The translations under genes and the position numbers were made by a program. 64,000 nt of DNA, from contig OX637294.1 in assembly GCA_951799445.1 (NCBI GenBank), positions 20,547,452 to 20,611,451 on the forward strand, given 5' to 3'. The notes below the pieces were generated by a model. It did not search any database. It was not told where the DNA came from and was given only the letters and a program-made list of their open reading frames with translations. The stretch is from Pseudisothecium myosuroides. Taxonomy: Eukaryota; Streptophyta; Bryopsida; Hypnales; Lembophyllaceae. Positions 1 to 10,683 of this stretch are shown here, one piece after another; position 1 is the stretch's first letter, and each line of letters starts with the position of its first letter.

Positions 1-938
1 AGTAGGAAAAGACTCTTGGTTGACTTTGTTTCGCCATCGTATGGTCCCAGAATGTCGGTCAATGTCACGGGGACCCCACCACGTGATTAATTCTCGAGGA
101 ATCTTGCCGGTTCGGGTACTTGCCGCTACCGGAATGTTGCAAAACTTAACAAAGCGTATTATTAACATAAAATAAGCTACTGCAATTTTTAGTGAGATTT
201 TACCGCAACCTAGTCAATTTACAAGAAATTCCCGTTGGAGGTTAGAACGGTTGACCGCCCGGAAGAGGTTCTTTTGCAAGTCGGAAGATGCCGAAAATTT
301 TCATGGGACCTCTCAGGGAGTATCATGAAAAATGTAGAGGTGCGTTTCTATATCTGGCACAATTTGTCAGTGGAGATCCAAATTGGCCATCTCCTTAAAT
401 TGTTGATGGTGTGGAAATCTTCTGCAAATGAGGGAATCTTGATAAATCGATTTTGCCGTTGAACTCCTGGCGTGGAATTTCTCCTAGAACATCATTCTTC
501 GGCAGTAGATTCTTCCATGAGCCCGTCTTGCGTTAGTGGCTCCTACATGCTAACAATCAGGATTTTGGAAATTCATTGATCTAATGGGGAATTTGAAATC
601 TAACTCTAGGACCCAACCTAGTGGCCTCGCTGTGGATCTCTTGGATCGACTTAACCATGAATTGTCACATTCACAGTGGGATTTAGCCCTTTTGGGTCTA
701 TATGACTCAAATGCAACAAATCCTGCTATCTTGTGATTTCTATTCAATTTTTAGGCGAGGTTTGGGAGAGTTCTAGGTATAAAATCAAAACCAAACCAAA
801 TGCTATAATGGGTATGACACAACCCTATTTTGGTTCTACACCCTTCTTATTATTTTTTGTATACTTTTATCAACTTTAAATTACAAATTTCAAAAAAAAA
901 AAATCTACAAGTCCCAAGTGACAAATTAAGAGCTCACA
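1..938 (-). mobile_element. LTR of a retrotransposon, cut by the window edge
   Basis: Read on the minus strand, this segment starts at 938 with TGTGAGCTC and runs off the left edge. It is colinear with 61707-62650 on the plus strand: the shared blocks include the CCAAGTGACAAATT region, a stretch around 540-600 matching 62050-62110, and the GGCGAAACGAAGTCAACC block near 20-40. The TG start, and the TATA box further along the right-hand copy, identify it as an LTR (U3 part). No coding sequence is seen in it. Two inverted copies near the window ends are separate insertions of one family. Confidence 0.75.
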
Positions 939-953
939 CTGTGGGACACGCCA

Positions 954-2409
954 ATGGCTTCGAGTTCATCAAACCTTTCGTCATTAAGCCAGAAGAAACA
1001 AATGAAGGAGCCAAACATTAACTATCCCCCCAAAGAGTATTTAGCTGCATGTAAGGGCTACGGGATAGAATTCTACAATAGAAGAACTTTTCAAACATTG
1101 GAGAGGTCCTATTTGAATAGGAACAAAAATGATTATATGATGCGTTGAATAAGGAGTTATGGGAGGTATTTGAATCAAAATTGGAAACATTTGAAAAATT
1201 CAACAATTACACTGATTACTCTGATTATTCGGATTTTTTCGATAAAGCGGTGGTTGCCTTGACTACCAATGTAGTGGCATGCTGGAAGTACGTTACTAAA
1301 AAATCTCCAAATGACCCTAATTTGAATCACTTGGAGCAAGAATTAATTTCAAAATTTTAGATGGTCCAAATATGGTGTCAGTTATATTTTGTTTGCCGCA
1401 ATAAGAGGAGATACTAGTGGAGAGAAACAATAGAGAGCCGTATCGTGGCTGATTGCGGGGACGGACGGAATTGTTGGCTTCTACGTTCACTGAAAGTGAT
1501 AGAAATGCCGAAAAGAGAAGCAATAGGCGCGTACGGGACCTTGAGGAAGGTACGGATCACTAAAATTGCAAGCATCCCCAGTTGGGTAGAATTTGCAGGA
1601 AAGGATTTGAAGATTACAGACGCAAAGGAGAAGCATTGAGAAATCATGGTTGAGGCTATGGATGTCCGGTGGAGCATCCAAACATCATTAGACTTACGTA
1701 CCTTCATCCAAAAACAATGGAAGGTTATTTTCTTTGGTACAATGGGGATTTTCTACTTCCTTTCCTGCTAAACTACAATAAAATAGTTGCAAAATCAACG
1801 AGCATGGGTGACATTGTGAAGCAAACGGGTACCAGGTTGAACAATGAGGAACTCGAGTGGATTGCCACTTACTGTACAAATTGCGTGAATTTGGCATTGT
1901 CATTGCTTGTTATTGTGGGGAAATGCCACGAGGTGGACTATATGCACAACAACATCTCTACATCCAATGTTCTGCTTCATTTCGATCTTTATGCAGAAAA
2001 TAGGGTATACATAGGGCTTTGTGACCGGGGACTTTTGAGCCGAGTCATGGAAAACGAGCCGTCAAAGTATGGCTATAAAACCTATGAAAACCTTCTAAAG
2101 GTGAAAAAAGCCCGAAAGTTTGTTGCTCCAAACTTGTTCTATGCATACGATGACTCAAACTTAGAGAACTTGTTGGAGGCCATGCAACGAATCCATTGGT
2201 ATTCTAAGGCTGCAAATGCATATGCAACGGGATGGATAACAAAACAGATTTGGAAGGAAGAATGGGATTCAACTTATTTTTCCAAACAAAACTTAGTGTA
2301 GTATACGAACCTTAAGGTGAAATTGGAAAGCCTTGTACAAGAGGATGTGCGAGAACAGGCTTCTATCCCGGATATTCTAAACACATTGAAGAAGGCACCG
2401 CACTGCTAG
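954..2409 (+). pseudogene. Protein-kinase-like pseudogene
   Basis: A chain of open segments in different frames gives a degraded kinase-like protein. 954-1148 encodes an N-terminus beginning MASSSSNLSS. The reading frame shifts near 1140 and continues to 1360, then is broken by stops and shifts up to 1640. The longest piece, 1669-2301, carries EHPNIIRL (the beta-4 region of kinases), HNNISTSNVLLHF where active kinases have HRDxKxxN, and IGLCDRG in place of the DFG strand. FVAPNL stands in the APE position. The catalytic Asp and the DFG Asp are therefore absent. It is either a pseudokinase relic or a broken gene; stops between segments favour a pseudogene. The LTR ends 16 bases upstream. Confidence 0.6.
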
Positions 2410-3190
2410 AGTATGCCCGAGTGTTGTTATCCTAGATAGTAATTTTTTGTTTTTACTTTTTGAACTTTAGCATGTGGTGATCATCTGCAAGGTAGGGGAT
2501 GTTCACCTATCATTCTCAAAAGAGATCACGTGTAATTGGCATTTGCCAACAACATACCATATATAAAACTACAAATATATTGAAAACAATACAATTGGCA
2601 ATTTTTTATTTTTTTATAGCTCCATGTATAAGATGTTGATGTTTTCATGTCTGAAGTTTTGAATGATTCAATCACAATAACACCCACCATCTGGGCCAGG
2701 TATGAGACAAAAAATGAGTAAATAAAGTGTGCTGTACAGTAAGGTCTATTTCATTTAGAAACTGCCAATGTGAGCCATTCCAATTTTTATTGCATAGTAT
2801 AAGAAAAAATGGAATTTTTTGTATTGCATAATTAAAAACCAATTCTTATGCAATTTCACTCAAGCACACCAAATTTCGATTCCTAAAAAGCAAAATTTCA
2901 TTTTTGATGAATTTTTGAAGTCTATTATCATGGTTTTACATAATATTTTATAAAAAACAATTGATGATGAAATTTTTTAATTCGATTGCATGGATATGTA
3001 GGAAGCATGCATACGCACATCTTTTATATTGAAAAACACCCCCTTGACTAACAAAAATTTGACTAGGAAGAGTTTAAACGTGAGGCATCATATGACCAAA
3101 CTTTGTAAAACACATATTTTCTATATTTTAACTATATTAGTATATTTTGGAAAAATAACCTCCAAAATATTGGACAGACAACATCTCTAC
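2410..3190. other. AT-rich spacer, nothing recognised
   Basis: No convincing ORF, RNA gene or repeat boundary is visible in this AT-rich stretch. Confidence 0.5.
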
Positions 3191-3231
3191 CGGACAAGTG
3201 AACCGGATGGATGGGCAGGCGGACAGTCCGT

Positions 3232-3488
3232 CCAATATGACAACCCTTCTCCGCCGCCTTCTAATTCGCAACTAGCACTATTTCCTCCTAGCGATGATAC
3301 GCCTAGGACAAACTTGCCATTGAGGATCCTTGCGCCATGATTGTCATGCATCCGAGGCGCCAACAACCTCTCCAATTCTTGCGTCCAAGCATTCAAAGCT
3401 AGTGGAGATTCTTCAAATCTACATTGCCTCGCTCGCGTTTCTGATACTAGTTGTTTTTGCAGCAGTGGCGATTTTAAAACCGGAATAG
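3232..3488 (+). pseudogene. Proline-rich membrane protein family, copy C (fragment)
   Basis: This plus-strand segment matches the C-terminal two thirds of the copies at 45.5-45.9 kb and 60.9-61.3 kb. Residues PSPPPSNSQLALFPPSDD and then LPLRILAP correspond to the Pro-rich block and RILSP block of the other copies. A frame change near 3340-3350 leads into TTSPILASK followed by a hydrophobic stretch (IYIASLAFLILVVFAAVAIL) and a stop at 3486. So the order is Pro-rich region, conserved ITSP-ASK linker, membrane segment, as in copy A. The signal-peptide half is missing and a frameshift separates the two parts. Function unknown; it resembles a small secreted or type I membrane protein. Confidence 0.6.
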
Positions 3489-3503
3489 CTGCGTGCATGC
3501 TGC

Positions 3504-3768
3504 GGACCACGTGGGAATGCAACGGTTGAATCCTTCGAGCATGGTTTGCGTATTTGGAATATACTAAATCGCATGCTGAGGGGAGTGTTTGGACCACATG
3601 GCAACTGGTGCAACGGTTGAACCCGTCGAGCATGGTTTGCGTATTTGGGATATATTAAATTGCATGCTGGGGGGAGCAATTGGACCACATGGCAATGCAA
3701 CGGTTGAACCCGTTGAGCATGGTTTGAGTATTTGAGATATAATAAATCGCATGCTGGGGGGAGCGTTT
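3504..3768 (+). repeat. Three tandem units of about 88 bp
   Basis: Units begin with GGACCACRTGG at 3504, 3591 and 3682; the unit following 3768 is broken (GGATCCGCATG). Each contains CAACGGTTGAA, GAGCATGGTTTG and AAATYGCATGCTG. The single-copy equivalent is found downstream of the proline-rich gene copies at 45.45 and 60.7 kb, so this is a local expansion of that gene's 3' region. Confidence 0.8.
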
Positions 3769-3879
3769 GGATCCGCATGAAGGTTTAATTATTTTCCACA
3801 GTACAAGAAACCCAGGTTTTTTGTATGTCCAACCAAAAACGTGCAATATCTAGGTGGACATGAAACGTCAAGGAGAACA

Positions 3880-4054
3880 CACTACAAGAGGAAGGGGTGT
3901 TTTAAGTAGTGTCCTAAACATCACGTCTTTTAAGTAAGTTTTTAAGTAAAATTTTACTAAAAAGACAATCTTTTTAGTAAAATTTTACTTAAAAACTTAC
4001 TTAAAAGACGTGATGTCTAGGACACTACTTAAAACACCCCTTTCTCTTGTAGTG
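3880..4054. mobile_element. Hairpin CACTA (CMC) MITE, copy 1
   Basis: A 175-bp near-perfect palindrome starts CACTACAAGAG and ends CTCTTGTAGTG. It is flanked on both sides by the 3-bp direct repeat ACA (3877-3879 and 4055-4057). CACTA termini and a 3-bp target duplication are the hallmarks of CACTA/En-Spm transposons. The element has no coding capacity and the arms (about 85 bp each) make it almost entirely foldback. A second copy is at 28310-28483. Confidence 0.9.
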
Positions 4055-4351
4055 ACATTAAGATGTCGGGCGATTTCTTGCAACAAAAGTATAGATTTTT
4101 GTGGATGCTGTATAAAACAAGGAAAATTTTCAATCACAGCATGTTGGTACTGACCAAAACAAGTATGTCATCAAGGACATGACTGCGGACATATTTATGT
4201 TTTAAAGATTGTCTGAAAAAACAATCATAGCCACATCAGCATCATTGGTCAAATTAAACTGCAGATAAGTTTGTGGAAGTTACAGCGGTTAAGGATAAAA
4301 TGGTTGCTTGAGGTTAAAAAAAACAAAATGGGAAGGCGGTTGAAAAAATGC

Positions 4352-4399
4352 TGACGTGGCATCTGACGTGTCCGGTGACGTGGAAATTCAGTGACGTGG
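4352..4399 (+). promoter_or_regulatory. Cluster of four TGACGTG motifs
   Basis: TGACGTGG or TGACGTGT occurs at 4352, 4364, 4376 and 4392, spaced 12, 12 and 16 bp. TGACG and ACGTG cores are binding sites of plant bZIP factors (TGA and G-box groups). There is no obvious gene directly downstream, so it may equally be the subterminal repeat array of a transposon. Confidence 0.4.
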
Positions 4400-5189
4400 A
4401 CTTCAAAAATGTTGATGAGGCATGCCATGTCAGCATACAAGGTCGTCCATGATCCATTTTTGGGTGTTATTCTTAACGTCATGTGGGACATACAGATGTC
4501 CCCGAAAACATTACTTTTGCTAGCAATGTCATCACCTACATGCGATTGAGACCTAGTAGCGCATGTTGTTGACTGTGCAATCCATGACGTCTGATTGGAT
4601 AGCCTGACATATAGTAATTGAAGGAAGGCGTCTTCTGTGACATACAAATAACATCAATATGATCTTCTGCCTCCTTCAAGCGGTTTTACGAACGTCCATC
4701 ACTGAATGCATCCATGCATGCCATACAGGCTTGCCACTACTTGAAATGAACATGCTCATTGTACGTGTCTTCCGTGGGTTTTGTAGACCCTATTTCCTCT
4801 TGGATATATGATAGTGGCCAAGGATAAACAAGAGAACATAAACATTTTTGTAGAAGACCTAGTCACTGCACTCTCCAGAGATAAGGAATGAGTTGCACTG
4901 TCCTTGCCGTGATCCTAATAACAATATTCTATGCGGGGCAATTTACAAAATCATGCATGTGTTCTATGTAAGCATTCATAAATATGGTAGAAATGTGACA
5001 TGTCCGTCTTGCTATACATTGGGAAACAATGTCTTCTCCCTCTCTTAAATGTTCATAAGACACCGGTATGCCTTGGGACCCCCCCCCATTCACTATTTAG
5101 CAGGTACAGATACGCCTTAAGAGACATACAGGCAGACAATCCATTGTATTCTGCAAACGTCCTCTTGGACGTCTGCGTGTTGTTCCATT

Positions 5190-5734
5190 GAAATATATAG
5201 GATTGAAAATACTAAATTGTTAAGAATTTATTTATGAAATTGAAAAATGTCAATCCCAACTGTTGTAATGTTGTAATCAACAATCTACATCCAATGTTTT
5301 TATTTTTTTTCAAAAATATTGAAAATTGAGTTAAATAAAGGACTTCAAAGTTTATTTTAGAATAGAGATTCCATAACTACACTCAAACTAAGAATCCTCA
5401 TAACTTTTGACTCATTGATCGGAATGGAATGATTCAAAGCTTCCCACATATATATAAATCTAAAGAACCAATTTCAAATTTTTATTTTTTTTAAAAGTGA
5501 TTTTTAAAGAAGTTTTTTTTGCTGCCTGGGCTGCCCGCCGAATGTGGAAAATGACATATCATGCAATAACTTTTTAACCATGTAGTCAAAAGTTATGAAA
5601 ATTGTTGGGCCTTAAAGCTACTCCTCGGGCCCATCTTGTGTGAAAATTTCAAAGAAAAAAAATAAAAACTCCGCTCATAGTGAGCTGCCCCCAAAAGCTA
5701 TGTTATCAAAAAAGTATGTTCAAGGCTTTAGGGG
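5190..5734 (+). repeat. Fragment of TTAA-type element family, right end at 5734
   Basis: The 5200-5480 part is closely similar to 58890-59165 and more distantly to 49300-49500. The right end reads GGCTTTAGGGG followed by TTAA (5735-5738), matching the termini of the elements at 42712 and 50335. No left terminus was found, so the copy is probably truncated. Confidence 0.55.
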
Positions 5735-6079
5735 TTAAGGGTCTAGAAGGTAGGTCAGCATCTTGTAGCTTGTTTTGAGGGGTGTTTATATGGAAAAGAT
5801 GTTTTTTTTTTGTTATGAGGTGTGTGAGAGGAAAGAAGTGTTTGAATCCGAATTTTGATTGATGATATCTTTTTTTATACCAATGATTTTGCAATGAAAT
5901 TTGAAAAAATTGTTCTTTGCAAGATTCTTTTTACAAAATGAGTTTGCAAGCTTGATTTGAGTTTGTATTGAGAAAATTATGAAAGTTCAAAGGTGACGGA
6001 GTTTGTGGCTACCCAACTAAAACAACTGAGATTTTTGAGGCTCATAATTCTTGTTCAAATAAGCATCTTTAAGTGAAAT

Positions 6080-6442
6080 TTTGAGAGAAGATAGTCTGTG
6101 ATGTTATCTTTCTAAGAAGCTATTACACTTGAGTTTTGAAAAAGTATAGAAGGAGTTATAAAGTACTAAGGGAGGAGAGGTCTGTTGCCTTTCAAAAGAG
6201 AATGTTGAGACTTTGCTTGTCTATAACTTTTGGACAGTATCTTAGATCAATTTGAAATTTAAGGAGAAGTTAATTTTTGAGTTTAGATTTCTAAAAAGTT
6301 ATTATACTTGGGATTTAAACAAAAATTAAAGAAGATATAGGATTTTGAGATAGGAGAGGTCTGATGCCTTTCAAAAGAGAAATCTGAGACTTTGCTTGTC
6401 TATAACTTTTAGACAGTATCTTAATTCAATTTGAAATTTTGA
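6080..6442 (+). repeat. Two tandem units of about 180 bp
   Basis: GGAGAGGTCTG-TGCCTTTC followed by ACTTTGCTTGTCTATAAC occurs in both halves, about 180 bp apart, with homologous flanks (CTAARAAGYTATTAYACTT before it). No coding sequence is apparent. Confidence 0.7.
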
Positions 6443-7155
6443 GGGGTATTAGATTATCTCAACAGCTTTTCAATTTTCTATTACTTTTAGCATTTGGAGG
6501 TTGGAGCCATTTTTAGCAACAAATCAAAGAGCGCAGCTAGAGTAGAGTTTGGTTCCAATTTTTGAAGACTTCAAGGTTTGAAGAGTTGAAGATATGAAGA
6601 CTTAAAGACATGAAGATTTGTATGTTGTGACTTGAGGCTTGTTATTCCTAGCCGACTTTGGAGGCTTGTTGTATTTTGTTCCTAGTCAGTTTGGGAAGCT
6701 CGTTGTTTTTCATTTTTTCATTGTAAATTTTGTTGCAGACTATGTGGTGATTCAGTATTAGTCCCGTTTTGTGTTTGTGGCAACGAAGTGTGATTGATCA
6801 CCCATATGGTCAATCTTTTATATCGTTCCTATTGGTGAGGCTTGCTTGTTAATCACCCTGATTTTGAGGTTTAGGAGCTAATTTCTCAGACGGTTAGCTC
6901 ATAGTTTGGCCGTCCCGTTTTACTCATTCGAGGCCGTGGGTTCTTATCACCTACCTTTACCCTGACCATTATAGAGCCACAACAGGACATGCCAATGGGG
7001 AGGAGTTTGAAGATTGAAGAATGAAGATCGTAGACTGAAAAATAAAGACTAAAGATTAAACGATTTGACAGAACTCCATAGCAAACTATTCCCAGTCGCA
7101 GTTAGAATCCTCATGATTTTCTAAAGCAAACTCTCTCTATACGACAGCGTCGGAT

Positions 7156-7515
7156 TTAATGCAACATTGAGGTCTCGTAAATCTCTGGTAAAGCTTCAGT
7201 CGATAAGTAGGTAGTATCTAGATGACAGAACGTGAAGTAGCTTAGATGGTTTTTTTTACAATCTCCTGGATGGATTGGAAGCAGGTTCAATTTGAAAGTA
7301 CATAGAGTGTTCGGTTTAGGCGTTGTCGGAATTGATAGCAAGAGGCCAGTGAACTAGACTGAAATGCTTTGGACTCAAATGGCCATCAGCAGAGCACTGA
7401 TATTCAAGAGTATCTTTGAGCGCAACGGACTGACTGTAGTTGCTTGCATACACTTGTTTCCAATGGATAATATGTCTGTGAATGGTATTCTGACATTTCT
7501 GCAACAATACACCAA
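7156..7515 (-). repeat. Dispersed repeat R1, minus-strand copy
   Basis: Read in reverse, the segment shares long blocks with 18990-19280, 45020-45230 and 60110-60470, including CTATCAATTC, the GATCC-TCCAGG block and GATACTACCTACTT. It retains an internal part (GTTGCGCTCAAAGATA and TTTCAGTCTAGTTCAC) found otherwise only in the 60-kb copy, so it is the more complete version. Origin unknown; no ends or protein identified. Confidence 0.7.
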
Positions 7516-8521
7516 AAGTCATTGCTTTAATTCATATCTTCAGCAATTGCTGTGTTATTACAGTATATGTTTTTTTTTTGTTGAACTATGAATGATTTTC
7601 TTCAGCAAGCTCATAAGGTCATTGTTTTCAATATTAGTACTGATTCTAAATTAGGGCCCTACTTGGTTATTGGACATAATCCTTTCCTCTTCTCCAAACC
7701 AGATCGGTATTGTAAAATCTTGTAAATCTACAATCTAACATATGCTTTTTTAGGAAAGTTCACAATTATGGGTACCAAAAAAATTCATAAATGATAGCCC
7801 CATTTTTTTAATAAATTTTGACTAGGGGTACACCGTTTTGTATAAATTTGCTAAAACAAAATTTGGAGGCATTTCTAAGTATTGCAAAGTACCCAACAAT
7901 ACCCATTAAGTACATCTTAAAAAAGAGGAAGGATGAAAAGCAAATTTCATTTGTTTACATGGGTAAATGGAGAGGATTTACATGTCTAAGCTATTGAAAA
8001 TCAAGGAGAAAATGGATTGTCCAAAATCCCCAAACTCAACCAAAAAATATTACCAAGATATTATCATAATACTTATAGTATTGATTTTTTTTAATTGAAA
8101 TATGCAACAAATACTACAAGGATTTCTTGCAATCATCCATTGATTGTACATTATATTTCAGTGCAAAATTTAATTTATACATGAAGCTCTCTTCCATTGC
8201 ATCTCTTAGATTGATTACTGTTGTGAACTTAAATCACTAAGAACCCTTTCAACTCTAAATAATAGAATAACCAATATTTGATCCAAGATTTAAAAAATCT
8301 ATTTGAAATTTGTTTTCTTCTAATACAATAAACCAAAGTACATATTTCTATCTATAACTTCTAAATTTTAATTTTTTATGGTTATTTCTATTTGCACTCT
8401 TATTAGACAATTATTATTTAAGTGAAAAGAGACAAGGTTTCAAATATCAATTATTTTATTGTATTCCACCAAACAATGTAAAATATAAATTTTATCAATT
8501 ACTAAAAATTATTTTTTGAAA

Positions 8522-8804
8522 GTCTTGCTACAACTATCTTCTTTTGATGAAAATTTCAAATAAAGATGAAAAAGACATATTTTATGACATATTCAAATTT
8601 TGTTTTAAAACCTTGAAGTCATCTAGGAGGGTTGATGCCTAGTTTGTTTTTAAATTTATGCATATTTTAATATATTATATAAACAATTATATAAATGCGT
8701 CACCTGCTTTTATATTTTTAAATTGGTCCTTAAGGAATTTAACTAAATTCAAGCATAGTTTTTAATAAAGCATTTCTTTAAAATACTTTTTTTATTATTC
8801 AAAA
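8522..8804 (+). repeat. 283-bp direct repeat, left copy
   Basis: Nearly identical to 12009-12291 (I see two differences, one near position 8582 and one near 8785). It lies immediately outside the left, truncated end of the LTR element at 8805-12008. Confidence 0.9.
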
Positions 8805-8860
8805 AAATAATTTTTAAGTAATAAGTCTTTCAACAAATCTCATTCTTAATACATAGACTT

Positions 8861-10610
8861 TTAAACAAATCTCATACTTAAATTATTTTTTGAATATGGT
8901 AACCATAACTTCAACATAATCAGATCACATTTTCTTTCAATATTTTTTTTATTTTTAAAATAATAGTAATTAATTTTTTTAATAATATAATTGTATCTAT
9001 TAATAGCAATTTGTACACCAATGCAACAGTTTCCACAAATCTCATTCTTAATACATAGACTTTTATTTTCAATTTTACTTTTCAATTTTAAATTGAACTC
9101 TTTATTTTCTTTTGATAAAAGAATTATTTTATAATATGCATTCCATTGATTAGTATTGGAATTTTGTATTTGTTTATTATCTTCACAAGTACGGATAATT
9201 TTTTCTATATTAGAACAAGGTACATACTCTAATTTCTTTTTGCAATATGATTGCATATTTATTAAGGATTTTATTGGATCAATGAAATTTTTATTCGACT
9301 TTTCATTTCTATTTTTGCCTGCATTATGAAGAATCACAAGCACATTCCACATGATAAAATTCTTCCACTTAATTTGTTCTTTACATTTGTTTATAATCAC
9401 TCGAATTTTGAAAGTCTCATTATGAGGTTGAATAATAATTAATATTGTATTCACCACACTTGTTTTTTCTTTCAAAATATTTGTTTCATAAGACAAATCA
9501 TTTATCACTACTTTGTCTTCATTTCTTGTTTTATTTTCTGAATACTTATATTCTTTTAAGGATTTCTTTTGTAAATCAATTTCACATTTTAATGCATTAA
9601 TATCAACTTTAATTTTGTCTATTGATTTATTTAAATTAGCCAATCTTTGTTTAACAAGGAGAAAATTTTCATATAAATAATGTATCATATCTTTGAGTTC
9701 ATTTATTTTTTTATCTTTTGATTGAATATATTCCTTAGAATTTTCTTTTTGTAAAACATTTTTCTTTTTATGAATATTGATTTGAATATGAAGATCATGC
9801 TTTTCATTAGAAACAATCATAAACTTTTTATCTAAATTTTTCAATTGTGAAGATAATACATCCAATGTTTTTTGCATAGTAAATTTATCTTGAATTAAAT
9901 CTTTATTGATCTTACTTGTACAAAAGAATATTGCTGCCATTGATAAAAATTGTAATTGCAACCTAGTCATTTTTGTTGAATAATTAACTTCCAATTGGTT
10001 CATCTTAAGCTTCACAGACTTTGCTTCATTTTTTTCAAATTTATGTTTTTCTTTCAATAACTTTTCTATTTCAAGTCTCAAACATATTTCAATCTTTTTA
10101 TTTTCTTCCAATGCTTTTGATAAATCATCTGATTTTGTACATAATTCATTTTTAAGAGATTCAATACACAATTCATAGTTCTTTTGGTTATATTGAGCGT
10201 TATGACTAATTGTCAAAAGATTTGCCTCAGCCTTGTCACGTTGTGCAATTATTGATTTATATACCGTTTTCCAATAGATTTCTCGTTCATCAATTTTTTT
10301 AGTTAATTCTTTTGCCAAATCATTTTTAAGAACTTCAGTTTGTGATTTATAATCCTTTTCATTGTTTTTATAGATTTTTGAATGTTCCTCCAATATTTTG
10401 TTCTTCCAATTTTGATTATATTCATTTTCTTCTTGTACATTCAATTTCAAAATCAATAATTATTTGGTCACGGATTAAAATTTGATCATGTAGACCATCT
10501 CTTTCTTTATTCCAATTTCTAGCACAATCCCATATTTGCAACCAATTTTCATACAAATAATTTTCTCTTGATGTCCTTGGCCAAAAATTATCAAACTTTG
10601 GGTCAATCAT
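8861..10610 (-). pseudogene. AT-rich coiled-coil ORF in the gag position
   Basis: The first segment (10610-10425) starts MIDPKFDNFWPRTSREN and carries WLQIWDCARNW. A frameshift near 10430 joins it to a 500-residue ORF ending at 8861. The long part is rich in Lys, Glu, Asn and Ile with heptad-like repeats, typical of extended coiled coil, over about residues 1-300. The C-terminal third is less regular and contains scattered cysteines but no CCHC zinc knuckle. It starts about 50 bases after the primer-binding site, where gag normally lies. I do not recognise the family; it could be a divergent structural protein of the element or a captured host coiled-coil gene. Confidence 0.5.
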
Positions 10611-10662
10611 CCTATAAGCAATTGAATTTTTTTTTAAGGACTAGCCAACCTACTTTGTTGTC

Positions 10663-10680
10663 TCCCCGGCAGCGGCGCCA
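10663..10680 (-). other. Retroelement primer-binding site
   Basis: On the minus strand this reads TGGCGCCGCTGCCGGGGA, the motif seen just inside the 5' LTR of many plant Ty3/gypsy elements. It lies three bases after the LTR end (TACA). Confidence 0.85.
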
Positions 10681-10683
10681 TTA

